From: Helicobacteraceae bacterium
GTDB lineage: Bacteria; Campylobacterota; Campylobacteria; Campylobacterales; Sulfurimonadaceae
Direction of reading: 5' to 3'
Assembly (NCBI GenBank): GCA_013138865.1
Contig: WTBY01000040.1
Span: 1 to 39,650, forward strand
Length of the DNA stretch: 39,650 nt
Below, piece after piece: positions 1 through 6,696 of this stretch; positions within the stretch are counted from its first letter, which is position 1, and each line of letters starts with the position of its first letter. The translations under genes and the position numbers were made by a program. The notes under the pieces were generated by a model, which worked only from the letters and a program-made list of their open reading frames with translations, ran no database searches and was not told where the DNA came from.

Positions 1-730
1 GTTCTTCTTCCTCTTCTTCTTCAAGATCGCCAAGGTCAAGTTCTTCTTCCTCTTCTTCTTCAAGATCGCCAAGGTCAAGTTCTTCTTCCTCTTCTTCTTC
101 AAGATCGCCAAGGTCAAGTTCTTCATCTTCATTTTCATCTAAAAGATCACCAAGGTCAAGTTCTTCTTCCTCATCTTCGTCTAATAAATTTTGTACTTCT
201 TCAACGTCCTCTTTATCTAAGATACCATCACTCTCTTCATCTTCCTCATCAAAAAGATCATCAAGTGATAACTCTTCTTCATCATCATCTTCTAAATCAT
301 CAAGGTCTAGTTCTTTCTCATCACCTATCTCTTCTAGAGGCTCATCTGGAATATCATCAAAATGATCATCAACTATCATATCCTCTTCATTTAGAGTCTC
401 TTCAATATCATCTACTGGAGTAGAAATAGTATTAAATAGTTCTACTAACTCTGTTGGTAAAAATGGTTTATTTAATAATTTTGTTATTCCTTCTGGAAGT
501 TCATAGTTTTTAGGTGCAATTATTAAAGATGAAGTAAAATTTAACTTTTCACTTAATAAATTAAATTTTTCACCATCAAATACAACATCATCAACTATTA
601 ATAGTTCACAGCTAGTTTCGTTTACTGCTTCCATATTTTCAAAATTAACTACTTCGTCACCTGTCTTTTGAGCACTTAGAGTAACAAGCTTTTTTACTAC
701 TGGATTATCATTAACTAGAACTATTTTCAT
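1..730 (-). CDS. Highly acidic protein with N-terminal receiver-like domain (C-terminus outside the window)
   Basis: Read by hand on the minus strand from an ATG at 730-728; the frame stays open to the left edge, so the C-terminus is missing. The first ~105 residues resemble a response-regulator receiver: start MKIVLVNDN, a central LLIVDDV strand and a late NKPFLP segment matching the conserved Lys-Pro-Phe region. The acidic phospho-acceptor cluster is not canonical, so this may be a pseudo-receiver. The rest is almost entirely Asp, Glu and Leu, ending in tandem LDLGDL(E)7 repeats. Position next to fliR, the ABC ATPase, tsf and rpsB matches the 'highly acidic protein' Cj1178c of C. jejuni as I recall it. 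Function unknown; a protein-protein or cation-binding scaffold is a guess. Confidence 0.85.
   Translation of the reverse strand, partial: MKIVLVNDNPVVKKLVTLSAQKTGDEVVNFENMEAVNETSCELLIVDDVVFDGEKFNLLSEKLNFTSSLIIAPKNYELPEGITKLLNKPFLPTELVELFNTISTPVDDIEETLNEEDMIVDDHFDDIPDEPLEEIGDEKELDLDDLEDDDEEELSLDDLFDEEDEESDGILDKEDVEEVQNLLDEDEEEELDLGDLLDENEDEELDLGDLEEEEEEELDLGDLEEEEEEELDLGDLEEEEEEE
2..160 (-). repeat. In-frame 39-bp tandem repeats (3 perfect copies plus one degenerate)
   Basis: Identical 39-bp units lie at 2-40, 41-79 and 80-118, followed by a 42-bp relative at 119-160; the array may continue past the left edge. Each unit encodes the 13 residues LDLGDLEEEEEEE on the minus strand, within the acidic protein. 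Because 39 is a multiple of three, copy-number change would preserve the frame. Confidence 0.95.
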
Positions 731-767
731 TGTAAAACCTTGTTGAGCTAATTTTTAGCTTCTAAAA

Positions 768-783
768 TGATACAATTGTATCA
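768..783. promoter_or_regulatory. Perfect 16-bp palindrome in a divergent promoter region
   Basis: TGATACAATTGTATCA is a perfect palindrome in the 66-bp gap between the acidic-protein gene (start 730, minus) and the PLD-like gene (start 797, plus). Each half contains a -10-like hexamer (TACAAT on plus, TATCAT overlapping the edge on minus), so it could be a bidirectional promoter core, an operator, or both. The regulator is not identifiable from sequence alone. Confidence 0.45.
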
Positions 784-796
784 AAAAAATGGTTAA

Positions 797-1288
797 ATGA
801 AAAAGATTATAATAATATTATTTGCTCTAGTTTGCTTCGCGAATGAAAAGAGAGTTTTTTTGCTTCCAGAAGAGAGCTACAGTAGCGTTAATTTTATAGA
901 AAATAAAATTATACTTACCAAAAGTAACATAAAAATTATTATTAATGATCTAAATATTTACGCTATAAAAAAAGAGCTAATTAAAAGTATAAAAAAAGGT
1001 GTTAAAGTTATAGCTATTAGCAATGAAAAAAATATCGCTAACCTAGATAACAATCTTTTAAATCTACTTCAATACAAGAACTTTGAACTATATCTTTTAA
1101 GAAGCCATAAACTTATCGCTAAAAATATTTTTATTTTTGATGATAATATTTCTTGCTCATCAACTAGAACTTTTAATAAAAATATATATAAAAATATAAA
1201 AGGTGTAGTTGAATGTAATGCATGTAGTAAAAAAAGTATAGAGTTATTCAATACTCAACTATTAAAAAGTAAACAATATTTAGAGTAA
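797..1288 (+). CDS. Periplasmic PLD-like protein with degenerate HKD motif
   Basis: 163 residues with an N-terminal hydrophobic signal segment (MKKIIIILFALVCFA), so probably exported. The remainder has the layout of one phospholipase D-type half-domain: a segment on repeated Lys-rich strands (KKGVKVIAIS), then SHKLIAKNIFIFDDN followed by SSTRTF, which aligns by eye with the HxKxxxxD...GSxN signature of the PLD/Nuc family. The HKD spacing is not kept, so catalysis is doubtful. Its stop codon overlaps the 3' end of the convergent fliR gene by 9 bp. It is the only plus-strand gene in this housekeeping block. Could equally be described as an uncharacterised exported protein. Confidence 0.6.
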   Translation: MKKIIIILFALVCFANEKRVFLLPEESYSSVNFIENKIILTKSNIKIIINDLNIYAIKKELIKSIKKGVKVIAISNEKNIANLDNNLLNLLQYKNFELYLLRSHKLIAKNIFIFDDNISCSSTRTFNKNIYKNIKGVVECNACSKKSIELFNTQLLKSKQYLE

Positions 1289-2044
1289 GATCTCTAACCA
1301 ATTAAATGCATCTACAATCTCTCGTTTCATAATTAACATAGTAGAAGTTAGTGTCACAATAATAACTATAAGACCTAGTGTAATTTTAGCAGGCATACCA
1401 ATTACAAGTAGATTAAATTGAGGCATAGTTTTCATAAGCATACCAAACATAAGATCATTTAAAAATGTCATAGCGTAAACTGGAAACGCAATCATAAACC
1501 CTACTACTAACATGTGTGCAGATGCTTTTATAATATAGTCTACAATCTCTTTATTAAGTATAAAACCGCCCAGAGGTATTGACTCCAAAGAGTCCCCTAT
1601 AAAAAGTATTATCCAGTGGTGCATATCAAGTGAAAGCATCATCATCATCACAATAAGGGACATAAACGAGGCAATTAGTGGGTTAGAAACACCACTTTGC
1701 GGATCCATTGCACTTGCCATTGAAAAACCCATAGCTGTAGAGATCTGCCCACCAGCAAAAGTAATAATTTCAAAAGTAATTTTTAAAACTACACCTATTG
1801 TAAGCCCCAACATCAACTCTCCTAAAACACCCATAAGAACTGTTGGTATGTTAATTTCTATATGTGTAGGAGGTAAAAGAGGGTAAAAAAGAAAAGTAAA
1901 AAAAAGTGCTAATGATGTTTTTATAGTCATAGGAATATTTTTATGATCAAATATTGGTACTAACATAAAGAGTGCTGCAAATCTAAAAAAAAGAAATAAG
2001 AATGTTACAACCTTATCTTCAGAGAAGAGTGCTGCCCATTCCAT
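1280..2044 (-). CDS. fliR: Flagellar export apparatus protein FliR
   Basis: 254 residues, the usual FliR length, and hydrophobic throughout with about six predicted membrane segments. It is an integral part of the FliP/FliQ/FliR core of the flagellar type III export gate in the inner membrane. Recognisable family features include an N-terminal FLFLFFRFAALFMLVPIF helix and the central GFSMASAMDPQSGVSNPL stretch. The start at 2044 lies 3 bp after the stop of the upstream ABC ATPase gene, so the two are probably co-transcribed and translationally coupled. The same fliR-ABC-tsf-rpsB order is known from Campylobacter. Overlaps the convergent PLD-like gene by 9 bp. Confidence 0.95.
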   Translation of the reverse strand: MEWAALFSEDKVVTFLFLFFRFAALFMLVPIFDHKNIPMTIKTSLALFFTFLFYPLLPPTHIEINIPTVLMGVLGELMLGLTIGVVLKITFEIITFAGGQISTAMGFSMASAMDPQSGVSNPLIASFMSLIVMMMMLSLDMHHWIILFIGDSLESIPLGGFILNKEIVDYIIKASAHMLVVGFMIAFPVYAMTFLNDLMFGMLMKTMPQFNLLVIGMPAKITLGLIVIIVTLTSTMLIMKREIVDAFNWLEILL

Positions 2045-2047
2045 TTA

Positions 2048-2692
2048 TTACTTAACTTTTAAGAGTTTAAAATCTTCTAATCTATAAACATGATCACAAT
2101 TAAAAGCTAAGTTTTCATCATGAGTCACTAAGACCATTGCGCTATTCTCTTTTTTGACATATTCACTAAATATATTCATTACGCTTGACGCTGTAGCTGA
2201 GTCTAGGTTACCCGTCGGCTCATCTGCAAAAATAATACGAGGCTTTTTTGTTAATACACGTGCAATTGAGACTCGTTGTTGTTGACCACCTGAAAGTTCT
2301 GTAACACGCTGTTCTATTACATTTTGTATATCAAGTTCATTTAAAATATTTTGATCTATCTTTCGATTTGAAAGTATTGCGGAGACTTCCAAGTTCTCTT
2401 TTGCACTAAAACCTTTAAAGAGATAATGTGTTTGAAATATTAAGCCTAGTTTATCACGTCTAAGTTCTGTAAGTTCGTTAGTGTTTAAACTATTTAAGTT
2501 TTTTCCTAAGAGTTTTACTTCTCCACTATCAGGTGTTAAAAGTGCTGAAATAATATGTAAAAGAGTTGATTTTCCACTTCCACTAACACCTATAATAGCC
2601 ATACTTTCACCAAAACCTAAAGAAAAGTTTACATCAGTAAATAGTGGGTACTCAAATTTATGTGAAATTGATTTTACTTCAAGTATATTCAT
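2048..2692 (-). CDS. ABC transporter ATP-binding protein, LolD/FtsE-like
   Basis: 214 residues with a complete nucleotide-binding domain: Walker A GVSGSGKST near residue 36, a Q-loop (LIFQTHYLF), signature LSGGQQQRVSIARVL, Walker B IIFADEPTGNLDS and the switch histidine in LVTHD. The EPTGNLD form is typical of the LolD/MacB/FtsE branch (ABC-type export or lipoprotein release). No permease gene is adjacent; its partner must lie elsewhere. The ATG at 2692 has no Shine-Dalgarno sequence, but a TATAAT box ends seven bases before it, suggesting a leaderless transcript that continues into fliR. Confidence 0.93.
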   Translation of the reverse strand: MNILEVKSISHKFEYPLFTDVNFSLGFGESMAIIGVSGSGKSTLLHIISALLTPDSGEVKLLGKNLNSLNTNELTELRRDKLGLIFQTHYLFKGFSAKENLEVSAILSNRKIDQNILNELDIQNVIEQRVTELSGGQQQRVSIARVLTKKPRIIFADEPTGNLDSATASSVMNIFSEYVKKENSAMVLVTHDENLAFNCDHVYRLEDFKLLKVK

Positions 2693-2699
2693 AAAAAGT

Positions 2700-2705
2700 A
2701 TTATA
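2700..2705 (-). promoter_or_regulatory. -10 box for ABC ATPase-fliR
   Basis: A perfect TATAAT on the minus strand ends seven bases upstream of the ATG at 2692. With usual -10 to +1 spacing, transcription would start on or one base before the start codon. It sits downstream of the tsf terminator hairpin, as expected for an independent promoter. Confidence 0.5.
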
Positions 2706-2754
2706 GATAAATTTTGTTAAAAAGAAAGTTTATAAGAAGGTTAAATAGTTGAAA

Positions 2755-2777
2755 GTTAAGAAGTAAAACTTCTTAAC
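2755..2777 (-). terminator. Hairpin terminator after tsf
   Basis: A 10-bp perfect stem (GTTAAGAAGT / ACTTCTTAAC) with a three-base loop overlaps the tsf stop codon (2773-2775). On the minus strand it is followed by a short T-containing run (TTTC). The U-tract is short, so termination may be partial, allowing read-through into the ABC-fliR pair. Confidence 0.6.
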
Positions 2778-3837
2778 TCATTTGTGCAGCAACTTCTGCA
2801 GCAAAATCATCAACTTTTTTCTCTAAACCATCACCTAGTTCATAAGATATAAATTCAACAATCTCTGCTGTTCCACCAGCACTTTTAGCTTCTGCTGCTA
2901 GTGCTTGAGCAACAGTTTTAGAATCATCCATAACAAAGTTTTGGTCTAAAAATGCTTGTTCTTTATCTAAAGTAGTATTATCAGCTATAAAACGCTCGAT
3001 CTTACCTGGAACAATTTTATCCCAAATTTTCTCTGGTTTATTTTCTGATTTTAACTGCTCTTCAATATCAGTTTTTGCTTTAGCCATAACTTCATCAGTT
3101 AGTTGACCCATAGAAATATATGTAGGAATATTTTTAAGAGGCTTACCTAAACGAGAAAGTTCTTCATTCTCTTTTTTAATAGCTTCTATTCTTCCCTTAG
3201 TCTCTTCTGCAACATAAGTAGCATCAAGATCTTTATAAGAGAGTGTAGTAGGCTTCATAGCAGCCGCATGCATAGATAAACTTTTAATAAATGGAGCAAT
3301 CGCAGCTGCTGTTTTTTGAGAGTCACAAGTAGCTGCAATAATAACACCACTTCTACCATTTGCGTGAACGTAACCATTAACTACACCATTTTCACCAGCA
3401 TCAAGTGTAACAAAACGACGTACTTCAATTTTCTCACCGATACGAGCAACTTCTTGAGTAAAATACTCAGAAAAATTTGCGCTTTCGTATGAAGACTCTT
3501 GAAGCTCAGCAACAGTTGTTACGCTGTCAATTGATGCTTGTGCAACAGTATTTTTAATAAGATTAATAAAACCATCATTTTTAGCAACAAAGTCAGTTTC
3601 AGAGTTTACTTCTATTAAAGTAGCAGAAGAAAATGTATCAGAAACTTTAATTCCTAATGCACCCTCAGCAGCAATACGATCAGCTTTTTTAGCAGCTTTC
3701 GCTACTCCACGCTCACGTAAATACTCTTTTGCTTTGTCTATGTTACCATCACACTCAGTAAGTGCTTTTTTACAATCCATCATAGGTGCATCAGTAGCTT
3801 GACGTAACTCTTTAACTTGTGCTGCTGTAACTGCCAT
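2773..3837 (-). CDS. tsf: Translation elongation factor Ts
   Basis: 354 residues. EF-Ts is the guanine-nucleotide exchange factor of EF-Tu. The N-terminal UBA-like domain ([19 protein letters not shown]) and the exchange core motif ([11 protein letters not shown], with the TDFVAKN signature contacting EF-Tu) are intact. The length is that of the long bacterial form found in Campylobacterota. It follows rpsB by 2 bp, the near-universal rpsB-tsf operon, and a hairpin terminator overlaps its stop codon. Confidence 0.98.
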   Translation of the reverse strand: MAVTAAQVKELRQATDAPMMDCKKALTECDGNIDKAKEYLRERGVAKAAKKADRIAAEGALGIKVSDTFSSATLIEVNSETDFVAKNDGFINLIKNTVAQASIDSVTTVAELQESSYESANFSEYFTQEVARIGEKIEVRRFVTLDAGENGVVNGYVHANGRSGVIIAATCDSQKTAAAIAPFIKSLSMHAAAMKPTTLSYKDLDATYVAEETKGRIEAIKKENEELSRLGKPLKNIPTYISMGQLTDEVMAKAKTDIEEQLKSENKPEKIWDKIVPGKIERFIADNTTLDKEQAFLDQNFVMDDSKTVAQALAAEAKSAGGTAEIVEFISYELGDGLEKKVDDFAAEVAAQMS

Positions 3838-3839
3838 AA

Positions 3840-4610
3840 TTATGCTTCCTCAGTTTTAGCTGCAACAGCCTCTTCAACTGGAGCTTCTTCTGTAGTTTCT
3901 GATTCTACTTCAACTTCTTCTTCTGGTTGCTCACGCATAGCTTTACCTTCATTCATAGCTTCAGCCATTTCTCTACAGAAAAGTTGAATAGAACGAATAG
4001 CATCATCGTTACCAGGAATTGGGAAGTCTACCATATCAGGATCACAGTTAGTGTCTATTGGTGCAACAACTTTAATTCCTAATTTACGAGCTTCTTTAAC
4101 AGCAATGTGCTCTTTAACAGCATCAAGAACAAACATATACTCAGGAATTTTTTTCATATTACGGATACCACCAAGGTATGCTTCTAGTTTAATTTTTTGG
4201 CGAGCCATCATTAAAGCTTCTTTTTTAGTCATAAGATCGATTTGACCATTTTCAGTCATCTCTTCAATAATATCTAGTTTACGAATTGATTTTTGAATAG
4301 TTGGGTAGTTTGTTAACATTCCACCTAACCATCTGTTATCAACGTAAGGCATACCACAAGAGATTGCAGCATCTTTAACAGCGTTACGAGCTTGTTTTTT
4401 AGTACCAACAAATAACATTGTGTTACCCTCAGCAGCAGCATCAACTACAACTTGGTAAGTGCTACGGAAGTAACGTAGAGTTTTTTGAAGATCTATAATG
4501 TGGATATTTTTACGAACACCAAATATATATTTTTTCATTTTTGGATTCCAACGACGTGTTTGGTGACCAAAGTGTACACCACATTCTAATAAGTCTTTCA
4601 TAGTTACCAT
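3840..4610 (-). CDS. rpsB: 30S ribosomal protein S2
   Basis: 256 residues with the S2 signature at the start ([20 protein letters not shown]) and later FIGTK-like, [10 protein letters not shown] and [11 protein letters not shown] segments. S2 binds the head/body junction of the small subunit late in assembly. The ATG at 4610 is preceded by AAAGGA with good spacing; a second ATG four codons in is less likely the start. The C-terminus is an acidic Glu/Ala tail (EEEVEVES...), common in this phylum. Its ~130-nt leader is structured and may carry a short upstream ORF (see separate entries), suggesting autogenous or translational control of rpsB-tsf. Confidence 0.98.
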   Translation of the reverse strand: MVTMKDLLECGVHFGHQTRRWNPKMKKYIFGVRKNIHIIDLQKTLRYFRSTYQVVVDAAAEGNTMLFVGTKKQARNAVKDAAISCGMPYVDNRWLGGMLTNYPTIQKSIRKLDIIEEMTENGQIDLMTKKEALMMARQKIKLEAYLGGIRNMKKIPEYMFVLDAVKEHIAVKEARKLGIKVVAPIDTNCDPDMVDFPIPGNDDAIRSIQLFCREMAEAMNEGKAMREQPEEEVEVESETTEEAPVEEAVAAKTEEA

Positions 4611-4742
4611 GAACTATCCTTTAAGTATAAAAAATTATCGGTTTACTTTGATAGCTTGGACATTAACCTCTATTACTTCAGAAGATCAGCACCGATTTAT
4701 TTTAGCTACCTGCATATTTTTACCCTTTTAAAAAGAGAAAAT
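4611..4742 (-). promoter_or_regulatory. Structured 5' leader of rpsB-tsf
   Basis: From a likely start near 4742 the leader runs ~130 nt to the rpsB ATG. Two long-range complementary pairs are visible on the RNA: helix A, AUCGGU (4696-4691) with ACCGAU (4642-4637); helix B, GGUAGCU (4710-4704) with AGCUAUC (4656-4650). Their order is B, A, B', A', so they either form a pseudoknot or exclude each other. Helix A is followed by AAUUUUUU, giving it a terminator-like look. S2 autoregulation through the rpsB leader is known in gamma-proteobacteria; homology to that element is not claimed here. Confidence 0.5.
4686..4715 (-). CDS. Possible 9-residue leader peptide in the rpsB leader
   Basis: Within the rpsB leader, AAAGGG is followed after seven bases by ATG (4715-4713) and a nine-codon frame reading MQVAKINRC before TGA (4688-4686). 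Translation would pass through the 5' strands of both long-range leader helices. No known leader peptide has this sequence to my knowledge; such a short frame can arise by chance. Confidence 0.35.
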   Translation of the reverse strand: MQVAKINRC

Positions 4743-4748
4743 CGCGAT

Positions 4749-4754
4749 ATTATA
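4749..4754 (-). promoter_or_regulatory. -10 box of the rpsB-tsf operon
   Basis: A perfect TATAAT on the minus strand in an AT-only region between bcp and the rpsB leader; predicted transcription start near 4742. No clear -35 hexamer, as is usual for sigma70-type promoters of Campylobacterota. Confidence 0.6.
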
Positions 4755-4773
4755 TTTAAAATATTATTTAAGT

Positions 4774-5238
4774 TTACTGAATAGAGCGTAATTTTTCACG
4801 TACATCTTCAACATGACCTTTAACTTTTACCTTATTCCATAGCTCTTTTATCTCGCCATCAGGAGATATAATAAGTGTTGTTCTAACTATTCCCATATAT
4901 TCTCTGCCAGCTAATTTTTTTTGTTGCCATACACCATAACTTTGAAGCATCTCTGTACTCTCATCACTTAAAAGTGTAATTTCTAAATTTTTCTTCTCTA
5001 TAAAATTTCTATGTTTTTTACTACTATCAGCAGAAACACCAAGTATGATCGCACCCATATCTTCAAATTCTGGTAAATTTTCACTGAATTCACACGCTTC
5101 AGTTGAACAACCAGGAGTATTATCACGAGGGTAAAAGTATAAAACTATCCATTTTCCTACTAAATCACGCAGACAGATCTCTACATCATCTTGATTTGGT
5201 ATACAAAATTGTGGTGCTTTTTTTCCTATTTCTAACAT
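4774..5238 (-). CDS. bcp: Thioredoxin-dependent thiol peroxidase (Bcp/PrxQ)
   Basis: 154 residues, full length for the Bcp/PrxQ group of atypical two-cysteine peroxiredoxins, which reduce hydroperoxides in the cytoplasm. The active-site motif YPRDNTPGCSTEAC holds the peroxidatic Cys44 and the resolving Cys49 five residues later. LGVSADS and the late RTTLIISPDG strand match the family. The ATG at 5238 is preceded by AAGGA with good spacing. It stands alone between the gene-poor ffs region and the rpsB promoter. Confidence 0.95.
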   Translation of the reverse strand: MLEIGKKAPQFCIPNQDDVEICLRDLVGKWIVLYFYPRDNTPGCSTEACEFSENLPEFEDMGAIILGVSADSSKKHRNFIEKKNLEITLLSDESTEMLQSYGVWQQKKLAGREYMGIVRTTLIISPDGEIKELWNKVKVKGHVEDVREKLRSIQ

Positions 5239-5291
5239 AAGTAGGTTCCTTGGTTATTTATTTAAATAAAATTTATTGGGAGTCTTAAAAA

Positions 5292-5310
5292 TGTAGTACT
5301 CCACCCAGAT
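5292..5310 (-). repeat. Second, imperfect copy of the ffs 3' end (candidate att site)
   Basis: On the plus strand TGTAGTACTCC followed by ACCCAGAT repeats 6072-6091 (TGTAGTACTCC then TCTCCAGAT), with one base missing and two or so changes. The copies are in direct orientation, ~780 bp apart, and one overlaps the 3' strand of the SRP RNA closing helix. This side also has an inverted GTAGTAC / GTACTAC pair (5293-5299, 5321-5327) and a doubled ATGTACCA (5371-5378, 5383-5390), which could be core-type and arm-type recombinase sites. Interpretation as an attachment site is inference. Confidence 0.5.
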
Positions 5311-5522
5311 ACTAAAACATGTACTACTAATACCTTAACTAAAGTATTTGTAAAAAGTAATATTTTAACAATGTACCAATGGATGTACCATAAAAGCAAT
5401 GTAACCCTAAACTTAAGGGATTTATTGGCTATCTATTTTCTTAACTACTCGTTAAATCAAAGATATTTTAGCTTAAGCCGTCTTAAATATCAAAACTCTT
5501 ATTTTTTTAGCATATCTTTTGA
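5311..5522. other. Gene-free AT-rich stretch
   Basis: Apart from the doubled ATGTACCA motif noted for the neighbouring repeat, I see no convincing gene, RNA or terminator. Open frames crossing it lack family resemblance and ribosome binding sites. It lies inside the presumed decayed insertion between the two ffs-end repeats. Confidence 0.5.
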
Positions 5523-5570
5523 ATATGTCGGATTTTATTCATTTTGTCGACATATAAATTTAATATGTCG
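5523..5570. repeat. Three copies of ATATGTCG, two forming a palindrome
   Basis: ATATGTCG occurs at 5523-5530 and 5563-5570 and inverted at 5548-5555. The last two make a palindrome with 8-bp arms around a 7-bp AT spacer. It begins directly beyond the stop of the Fic-like remnant. It could be an operator, a recombinase site, or a decayed terminator; there is no T-tract on either side. Confidence 0.5.
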
Positions 5571-5572
5571 GT

Positions 5573-5782
5573 TTATATACCTTTTCTCAACCTATCAAAC
5601 AATGATACATTTATAAAATATTTTCCTCTTCCTATTTTGATACTTTGTAATATACCAATTGACTCTATCTCTTTTAAATACTTTGATGCTGTTTCTCTAT
5701 GTAGTCCTAATCCATCAACTAAAAAATCTATCTTTGTATATGGATGTGAGAATAGTATCTCTATCAAATCTATAATGTCCTC
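5573..5782 (-). pseudogene. C-terminal winged-helix fragment of a Fic-family protein
   Basis: The minus-strand frame from 5782 (just after an in-frame TAG at 5785-5783) reads about 69 residues, including LFSHPYTKIDFLVDGLG, HRETASKYLKEIESIGIL and IGRGKYFINVSLFD. This closely matches the C-terminal winged helix-turn-helix found after the Fic AMP-transferase domain in many bacterial Fic proteins. The catalytic HPFxxGNGRxxR motif and everything N-terminal to it are absent and the same frame upstream has several stops. I read it as a remnant of a lost Fic gene. A small expressed DNA-binding protein started from a GGAGG-preceded non-ATG codon is a less likely alternative. Confidence 0.65.
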
Positions 5783-6071
5783 CTATGTCAAGACCACTTA
5801 GTCCAACATTCTTATTACAGTCACCTATGATACTTTTTATAACAATTCTATATTTGTAAAACCTAGATTGAAAGAGTCTGTTACAATTGTTAAGATAAGT
5901 TTGGATTTGTTGCATGTTATACCTTGATATTTATTGATTGATTTTAGCTAAATATATATTTTAGTATGATAATTTGTTTTACTTTAGAAATAAAAAAGAG
6001 AATCTTAGTATTTGAATTAGCACTATGAATGTTTATATGAATTATATTAAAAGTGTTGTGTAAGATTTGTT

Positions 6072-6091
6072 TGTAGTACTCCTCTCCAGAT
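6072..6091 (-). repeat. ffs-side copy of the direct repeat (candidate att site)
   Basis: This copy includes the last dozen or so bases of the SRP RNA gene (6079-6090) and a few bases beyond. Here the sequence pairs perfectly with the 5' strand of the SRP closing helix, so the RNA gene is intact. Matching partner at 5292-5310. Intact RNA gene end plus displaced partial copy is the usual signature of site-specific integration at an RNA gene 3' end. Confidence 0.5.
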
Positions 6092-6182
6092 CCCTGCGGC
6101 ACATAGCAAGTTACAGCGTGCTGCTGTATTCCTACCCTGACACAGTACTATAACAACCCATTGCACAGGTCTAAAGAGAAGC
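6078..6182 (-). ncRNA. ffs: Signal recognition particle RNA, small bacterial (4.5S) type
   Basis: The stretch is visibly richer in GC than its surroundings. On the minus strand it contains GTGTCAGG, then a GTA-GGAA-TAC tetraloop hairpin, then AGCAGCAC: the domain IV core that binds Ffh, with the GGAA tetraloop and flanking GUG/CAC pairing. Outer pairing is also complete: CUUCUCUUUAGA (6181-6170) pairs over 12 positions with UCUGGAGAGGAG (6090-6079), and CCUGUG pairs with CGCAGG just inside. The length of ~105 nt is normal for this RNA. Ends are set by the closing helix and could be off by a few bases. A TATGCT box sits seven bases upstream. Confidence 0.92.
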
Positions 6183-6188
6183 GTTCAA

Positions 6189-6194
6189 AGCATA
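6189..6194 (-). promoter_or_regulatory. -10 box of ffs
   Basis: TATGCT on the minus strand ends six or seven bases before the first base of the SRP RNA closing helix, placing the start at about 6182. No clear -35 element. The region further upstream to 6281 shows no gene. Confidence 0.5.
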
Positions 6195-6281
6195 TTTAAA
6201 AGATGCTCTCAGCGCTTAAAAGTTCGTAATTATAAACTATTAAACTTACAAAGGTGTTAATAAGTGAATACATTTTTAAAT

Positions 6282-6620
6282 TTAAGAGGCTAAAGAGATT
6301 GTAGAAATAGAGTTTTTAAGAGCCTCAAACGTTTCACTATAGTTGTAACCTGCAACTTGATCTTTAGCTGCAAGCTCCATAGCTTTTGCGCTTTCATAGA
6401 TCTCATCAAATTTTAAATTTCCTGAACTTCCTTTGATCGAGTGTGCATGCATTTGAATATTTTTAAAATCATTTGCATCAATTGCAGTTTTTAAATTTGC
6501 TAAAATTGTTTCACTCTCCTCTTTATATGAGGCAATTAGCAATACTATATGTTTAGCTTTTAAACCTATTTTAACAGCTAAGTCTTCTACGTTTAGGTTA
6601 GAGTAATTTGGTAAAGTCAT
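6282..6620 (-). CDS. Hpt-domain phosphotransfer protein
   Basis: 112 residues, a stand-alone histidine phosphotransfer domain. The motif HAHSIKGSSGNL carries the phospho-accepting His60, followed by the usual Lys-Gly-Ser-Ser. It would relay phosphate between receiver domains of hybrid kinases and response regulators in the cytoplasm. No kinase or regulator lies next to it, so its partners are unknown. The ATG at 6620 has AAGGA at good distance. It is monocistronic, divergent from the nucleosidase-like gene. Confidence 0.88.
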   Translation of the reverse strand: MTLPNYSNLNVEDLAVKIGLKAKHIVLLIASYKEESETILANLKTAIDANDFKNIQMHAHSIKGSSGNLKFDEIYESAKAMELAAKDQVAGYNYSETFEALKNSISTISLAS

Positions 6621-6696
6621 AAATATCCTTAATAATAATCTCCAATAATAATACTCTTATGCTTAACAGAGCGTTAATTCAGCTAAAATAAGCTTT

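Noticed and set aside
1-160. Regular repeats resembling a CRISPR array
   Set aside because: Units are contiguous with no spacers and form an in-frame acidic protein repeat.
1069-1251. Minus-strand frame inside the PLD-like gene and similar shadow frames within fliR, tsf, rpsB, glycosyltransferase and neuB genes
   Set aside because: They lie antisense to clearly recognised genes and show no family features.
5371-5616. 81-residue plus-strand open frame
   Set aside because: No ribosome site, no family resemblance, and it crosses the repeats and the Fic remnant.
5544-5801. 85-residue plus-strand open frame
   Set aside because: Lies antisense to the Fic-like remnant, whose protein similarity is clear.
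5715-5915. 66-residue minus-strand frame with AAGG near its ATG
   Set aside because: Overlaps the Fic fragment in another frame and resembles no family I know; probably decayed sequence.
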